Shown piece by piece: positions 60,147 to 64,000 of a DNA stretch of 64,000 nt; within the stretch, counting starts at the first letter, position 1; every line of letters starts with the position of its first letter. The position numbers and the translations under genes are program-made. This DNA is from an uncultured Lachnospiraceae bacterium (GTDB taxonomy: Bacteria > Bacillota > Clostridia > Lachnospirales > Lachnospiraceae), in contig CAJTSL010000010.1 of assembly GCA_910578845.1 (NCBI GenBank), positions 25,314 to 89,313 of the forward strand, read 5' to 3'. The notes beneath the pieces are model-generated. The model did no database searches. It saw only the letters and a program-made list of their open reading frames with translations, and had not been told where the DNA came from.

Positions 60147-61598
60147 TTGATACATCAATATAAAAACAATGGCTACAATATAGTACTGGATGTGAACAGC
60201 GGAAGCGTTCATGTTGTGGACGATATTGTATATGATATGATACCGTTTGTAGAGAAAGCGCTCATGGAGTTTAAAGAGGCGCAAAAGGAGTTTTCTACAT
60301 CGGAAAATGGAGCGGCGCAGGCGATAGGCGGCGACGTTTTGAAAAGACAAGTATTACAAATGTGGGAAAAGGAAGCAGCGCAGGCGGACCGTAAATATGC
60401 GGAGCCGTTACTTGAGGAAGCAGTGGAAGAAATCCTTGCCTTAAAGGATGCCGGTATGCTCTTTACGGAGGATATTTATGAGAAGTACATTGCTGATTTT
60501 GCGAAGCGTGAGACGGTTGTAAAAGCTTTGTGCTTACATGTTGCCCATGACTGTAACCTGGCTTGCCAGTATTGCTTTGCGCAGGAAGGGGAATATCATG
60601 GGAGACGGGCGCTTATGAGCTTTGAGACCGGGAAGAAGGCGCTGGATTTCCTGATCGCTCATTCCGGGAACAGGGTGAACCTGGAAGTAGACTTTTTTGG
60701 CGGAGAGCCGCTTCTAAACTGGGATGTGGTCAAGGCGTTAGTAGAGTATGGAAGAAGCGTGGAAAAGGCGCATAACAAGAAATTCCGCTTTACGCTGACA
60801 ACAAACGGGATTCTCTTAAATGATGAGATATTGGAATTTGCCAACCGTGAGATGGGGAATATCGTACTTAGCATTGACGGACGGAAAGAAGTGAATGATA
60901 AGATGCGCCCACATCGTGGCGGACAGGGAAGCTATGATGAGATCGTGCCTAAGTTTTTGAAAGTGGCTAATAGCAGGAACCAGACCAACTATTATGTCCG
61001 TGGCACCTTTACAAAGAATAACTTAGACTTTACAAATGACGTGATACATCTTGCGGACCTTGGCTTTGAGCAGATATCCGTAGAGCCGGTAGTTGCCGGG
61101 GCAGATGCTGATTATGCGCTGGGGGAAGAAGATGTCCCGTTGCTGTTAGAAGAGTATGATAAATTGGCGCTGGAATATTTGAAACGCAGAAAAGAAGGAA
61201 AGGCTTTTCATTTCTTTCATTTTATGATAGATTTAGAAGGTGGGCCATGTGTCGCTAAGCGGCTCTCAGGATGTGGTTCCGGATGTGAATACCTTGCGGT
61301 TACGCCTTGGGGGGATTTCTATCCTTGCCATCAGTTTGTCGGGAATGAGAAATTCCTGATGGGCAATGTGGACGAAGGGATTACCAACCATGAGATCCGG
61401 GATGGATTTATGGGTTGTAATGTGTATACGAAAGAAAAATGTAAGGACTGCTTCGCAAAGTTCTATTGCAGCGGTGGCTGTGCGGCTAATTCCTATCAGT
61501 TTCATGAGAATATACATGATGTTTATGACCTTGGCTGTAAGCTGCAAAGAAAGCGCATTGAATGTGCGATTATGATAAAAGCGGCATTAGCGGAGTAA
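60147..61598 (+). CDS. scfB: SCIFF radical SAM maturase
   Basis: A 483-aa enzyme that installs thioether cross-links in ScfA. The N-terminal part begins LIHQYKNNGYNIVLDVNSG (a RiPP-recognition region), the radical SAM site is HDCNLACQYC (C136, C140, C143), and a SPASM region supplies more cysteines (VAKRLSGCGSGCEYLAV, CKDCFAKFYCSGGC) for two auxiliary clusters. The family's usual first residues and AAAGGAAG eight bases ahead favour a TTG start at 60147 over the open frame from 60081, whose codons span the hairpin. It is followed by secDF 22 bases further on. Confidence 0.95.
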   Translation: MIHQYKNNGYNIVLDVNSGSVHVVDDIVYDMIPFVEKALMEFKEAQKEFSTSENGAAQAIGGDVLKRQVLQMWEKEAAQADRKYAEPLLEEAVEEILALKDAGMLFTEDIYEKYIADFAKRETVVKALCLHVAHDCNLACQYCFAQEGEYHGRRALMSFETGKKALDFLIAHSGNRVNLEVDFFGGEPLLNWDVVKALVEYGRSVEKAHNKKFRFTLTTNGILLNDEILEFANREMGNIVLSIDGRKEVNDKMRPHRGGQGSYDEIVPKFLKVANSRNQTNYYVRGTFTKNNLDFTNDVIHLADLGFEQISVEPVVAGADADYALGEEDVPLLLEEYDKLALEYLKRRKEGKAFHFFHFMIDLEGGPCVAKRLSGCGSGCEYLAVTPWGDFYPCHQFVGNEKFLMGNVDEGITNHEIRDGFMGCNVYTKEKCKDCFAKFYCSGGCAANSYQFHENIHDVYDLGCKLQRKRIECAIMIKAALAE

Positions 61599-61620
61599 TA
61601 TAGAAAGGAAGAGGAAAAAT

Positions 61621-63891
61621 ATGAAAAAGAACAGAGCTATCATTAGTCTGCTTGTTTTTGTATTGGCGCTGGTAGGGTTAGGGTATGTTGCAGTTTTTGG
61701 CGTCGGTGCGGACAAGTCTGGTTCTGCTTCCAGCATTAAGTTAGGTCTTGACCTTGCAGGAGGCGTCAGCATCACTTATCAGGTCGTGGGAGATGAGGAA
61801 CCTGACAAGGAAGACATGAGTGATACGATTTATAAGCTGCAGCAGCGTGTGGAAGCTTATAGTACGGAAGCGCAGGTCTATCAGGAGGGGGATGACAGGA
61901 TTAACATTGAAATCCCTGGCGTTTCTGATGCCAATGCGATCCTCGAAGAACTAGGGCAGCCAGGAACTCTATATTTCATTGCCCAGACGGACAGTGAAGG
62001 AAACGAGAACTATATCAGCGGTTACGGAATTGATGCGGACGGCAATCTTGTCATGCAGCACGAACTGACGAAGTCGATAGAGGAATTACAGGCGAACGGC
62101 TCTATCGTGCTTACTGGTACGGATGTGGCAAGCGCACAGGCGAGATCCCAGCAGGATGAGCTGTTAAATAATATCCAGTATGTCGTACAGCTTACGTTGA
62201 CGGACGCCGGAGCGGAAGCTTTCGCCAAAGCGACGGAGAAAGCGTATGCGGCAGGAGAGTCTATTGCCGTTTACTATGACGGGAAATTTATCAGCGTGCC
62301 GAATGTACAGGCAGTGATCACCGATGGGAATGCAGTCATTACCGGACAAAGCAGTTTTGAAGAGGCGGATAGGATCGCTTCTACTATCAGGATCGGTGGC
62401 TTAAAGCTGGAGTTACAGGAATTGCGCTCTAATGTAGTCGGTGCCCAGCTTGGCTCTGACGCGATCCGGACAAGCCTTTTGGCTGCTGCCGTTGGTTTTG
62501 CGCTAGTTGTCCTTTTTATGATTGTGATTTATTATGTGCCAGGTTTTGCGGCCTGTCTTGCACTTTGCTTATATACGGAGCTGATCGTCATCTTATTGGA
62601 TGCGTTTGAGATTACATTGACTTTACCGGGAATTGCCGGTATCATTCTTTCGATTGGTATGGCGGTGGATGCGAACGTGATTATTTTTGCACGTATCAGG
62701 GAAGAGCTTGCAACGGGCAAGACAGTCCAGTCAGCGATTAAAATTGGCTTTTCCAAGGCATTTTCTGCGATTCTGGATGGAAATGTCACAACGATGATTG
62801 CCGCAGTAGTATTATTGATCAAAGGAACCGGTACGATTAAGGGATTTGCACAGACGCTTTTACTTGGTATCGTATTATCCATGTTTACGGCTTTGGTCAT
62901 TACGAAATTCCTGTTAAATGTCTTACATGCCATCGGCGTGCAGAGCCCGAAGGCATATGGCGTGGCAAAAGAGACGAAAGTATCCCCGATACTGGCGAAG
63001 AAGAAATTGTTCTTCGCGCTCTCTACAGTTGTGATCATTGGCGGGTTTGTCGTGATGGGCGTTAACCAGGCTTCCGGCAACGGCGCTTTAAATTACAGCC
63101 TTGAGTTTGTAGGCGGTACTTCTACGACATTGACATTGCCAAGCGATATGACAATCGAAGAAATTGATGCGCAAGTAGTGCCGCATATCGAGGGCATTAC
63201 AGGTGATGGCAATGTGCAGACCACGAAAGTAGCAGGCACTAATCAGGTCATTATCAAGACAAGGACTTTGAATGTCGAAGAACGTGAAGAGTTCTCCAAT
63301 GTAATGGCAACGAATTTTGGCGTAGAAGAGAGTACGATCACCGCAGAGACAATTAGTGCGACTGTAAGCGCAGAGATGCAATCCGACGCGATCATAGCGA
63401 TTATCATAGCGACAATTTGTATGTTAGTATATATTTGGTTGCGCTTTAGCGATATCCGTTTCGGCGCAAGCGCAGTAATTGCGCTTATGCATGATATCCT
63501 TGTTGTTCTTGCCTTTTATGCAGTGGCAAGAGTATCTGTCGGCAATACTTTCATTGCCTGCATGTTGACAATTGTCGGGTATTCGATTAATGCGACAATC
63601 GTTATCTTTGACAGGATCCGTGAGAACATGAAAGAGATGGGCAGGAAAGAGTCGTTAGAAGATGTTGTGAATAAGAGTATTTCGCAGACTCTCTCTAGAA
63701 GTGTCTTTACCTCATTAACGACATTCTTTATGGTAGCGGCGTTAGAAGTATTTGGTGTTTCTTCGATTAAGGAGTTTGCGCTGCCGTTAATAGCAGGCAT
63801 TATATGCGGAACGTATTCTTCCATTTGCCTTGCGAGCGCATTCTGGTACTTGTTGCGTACGAAAGTGAATGGGAAAAAGGCAACGAAGTAA
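61621..63891 (+). CDS. secDF: Protein translocase subunit SecDF (fused)
   Basis: A 756-aa fusion of SecD (about 1-440) and SecF (about 450-756), helping the Sec machinery pull proteins across the membrane with proton or sodium force. SecD hallmarks are LGLDLAGGVSITYQV, LYFIAQTDS and the D-rich membrane motif GIAGIILSIGMAVDANVIIFARIRE (read as GMAVDANV); SecF hallmarks are FVGGTSTTLTL, VGYSINATIVIFDRIREN. Twelve membrane segments are expected. GAAAGGAAGAGG precedes the ATG. In this family the gene often follows the SCIFF genes. The 109 bases after it hold a short inverted repeat and no gene. Confidence 0.96.
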   Translation: MKKNRAIISLLVFVLALVGLGYVAVFGVGADKSGSASSIKLGLDLAGGVSITYQVVGDEEPDKEDMSDTIYKLQQRVEAYSTEAQVYQEGDDRINIEIPGVSDANAILEELGQPGTLYFIAQTDSEGNENYISGYGIDADGNLVMQHELTKSIEELQANGSIVLTGTDVASAQARSQQDELLNNIQYVVQLTLTDAGAEAFAKATEKAYAAGESIAVYYDGKFISVPNVQAVITDGNAVITGQSSFEEADRIASTIRIGGLKLELQELRSNVVGAQLGSDAIRTSLLAAAVGFALVVLFMIVIYYVPGFAACLALCLYTELIVILLDAFEITLTLPGIAGIILSIGMAVDANVIIFARIREELATGKTVQSAIKIGFSKAFSAILDGNVTTMIAAVVLLIKGTGTIKGFAQTLLLGIVLSMFTALVITKFLLNVLHAIGVQSPKAYGVAKETKVSPILAKKKLFFALSTVVIIGGFVVMGVNQASGNGALNYSLEFVGGTSTTLTLPSDMTIEEIDAQVVPHIEGITGDGNVQTTKVAGTNQVIIKTRTLNVEEREEFSNVMATNFGVEESTITAETISATVSAEMQSDAIIAIIIATICMLVYIWLRFSDIRFGASAVIALMHDILVVLAFYAVARVSVGNTFIACMLTIVGYSINATIVIFDRIRENMKEMGRKESLEDVVNKSISQTLSRSVFTSLTTFFMVAALEVFGVSSIKEFALPLIAGIICGTYSSICLASAFWYLLRTKVNGKKATK

Positions 63892-64000
63892 GCGATTTTG
63901 AACCCTTAAAGGGGTTAGCGGACTGATCTTGACAAGTTGAGCAAGAATAGGGATTAACATGAAAAGGGGTTGTCGCTTTAACGAATGAAAATTCGTGAAG

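Noticed and set aside
1..64000. tRNA, rRNA, CRISPR, integrase or transposase genes, c-di-GMP riboswitches
   Set aside because: I looked for their sequence hallmarks and saw none; covariance-model searches would be needed to exclude small RNAs.

Overview
The window looks like a chromosome segment of an anaerobic Firmicute of the Lachnospiraceae type; the genus cannot be told. The signs are Gram-positive Shine-Dalgarno sites, repeated use of TTG starts, consensus sigma-A promoters (TTGACA-N17-TATACT or close), oxygen-independent HemZ, a SCIFF peptide with its radical SAM maturase, a fused SecDF, and BlaI/BlaR1-type regulator pairs. I saw no rRNA, tRNA, CRISPR array, transposase or prophage.

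Layout. 0-3 kb: the start of a BlaR1-like gene (cut by the window edge) behind blaI, divergent from a thiol/electron-transfer cassette (TlpA-like lipoprotein, 48-aa CXXC membrane peptide, membrane ferredoxin). 3-6 kb: lipoprotein, MBOAT acyltransferase and DHHW/AlgX-like protein, a likely surface O-acylation unit. 6-14 kb: signalling genes (hemerythrin-REC, two chemoreceptors, a response regulator fused to a (p)ppGpp synthetase) around a metallo-beta-lactamase-fold protein and an amidohydrolase. 14-20 kb: glgX, an ArsC/Spx-like protein, unknown proteins, and a MATE exporter under a MarR regulator whose leader carries a 139-bp palindromic element. 20-27 kb: a second blaI with an M56-M23 fusion, mecA, an esterase, a DEAD-box helicase and a YgjP-like metallopeptidase. 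27-35 kb: gpmI, an EAL protein, and a GntR-regulated ABC exporter. 35-42 kb: an ABC-CARDB-FtsX module, eno behind a hairpin that holds its ribosome-binding site, and a diguanylate cyclase. 42-50 kb: hemZ, hisS, aspS, BirA-controlled bioY, a DUF1284 gene, and an SseB-like protein. 50-59 kb: DedA, a glycosyltransferase and a two-component pair packed with overlaps; a hybrid histidine kinase ending in a GNAT acetyltransferase; a HAD phosphatase; a CNNM/CorC protein. 59-64 kb: TIGR04086 membrane protein, scfA, scfB and secDF.

How it fits together. Most of the window is ordinary core genome, but signal-processing fusions are unusually dense: hemerythrin-CheX-like-REC, REC-RelA/SpoT synthetase, HK-REC-GNAT, M56 with a degenerate M23 domain, plus one EAL and one GGDEF protein. 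The three REC fusions imply phosphorylation-controlled outputs (alarmone synthesis, acetylation, possibly oxygen-linked chemotaxis) that do not act on transcription. The best candidates for undescribed biology are the HK-REC-GNAT protein and the REC-alarmone synthetase, followed by the M56-M23 receptor and the eno hairpin.
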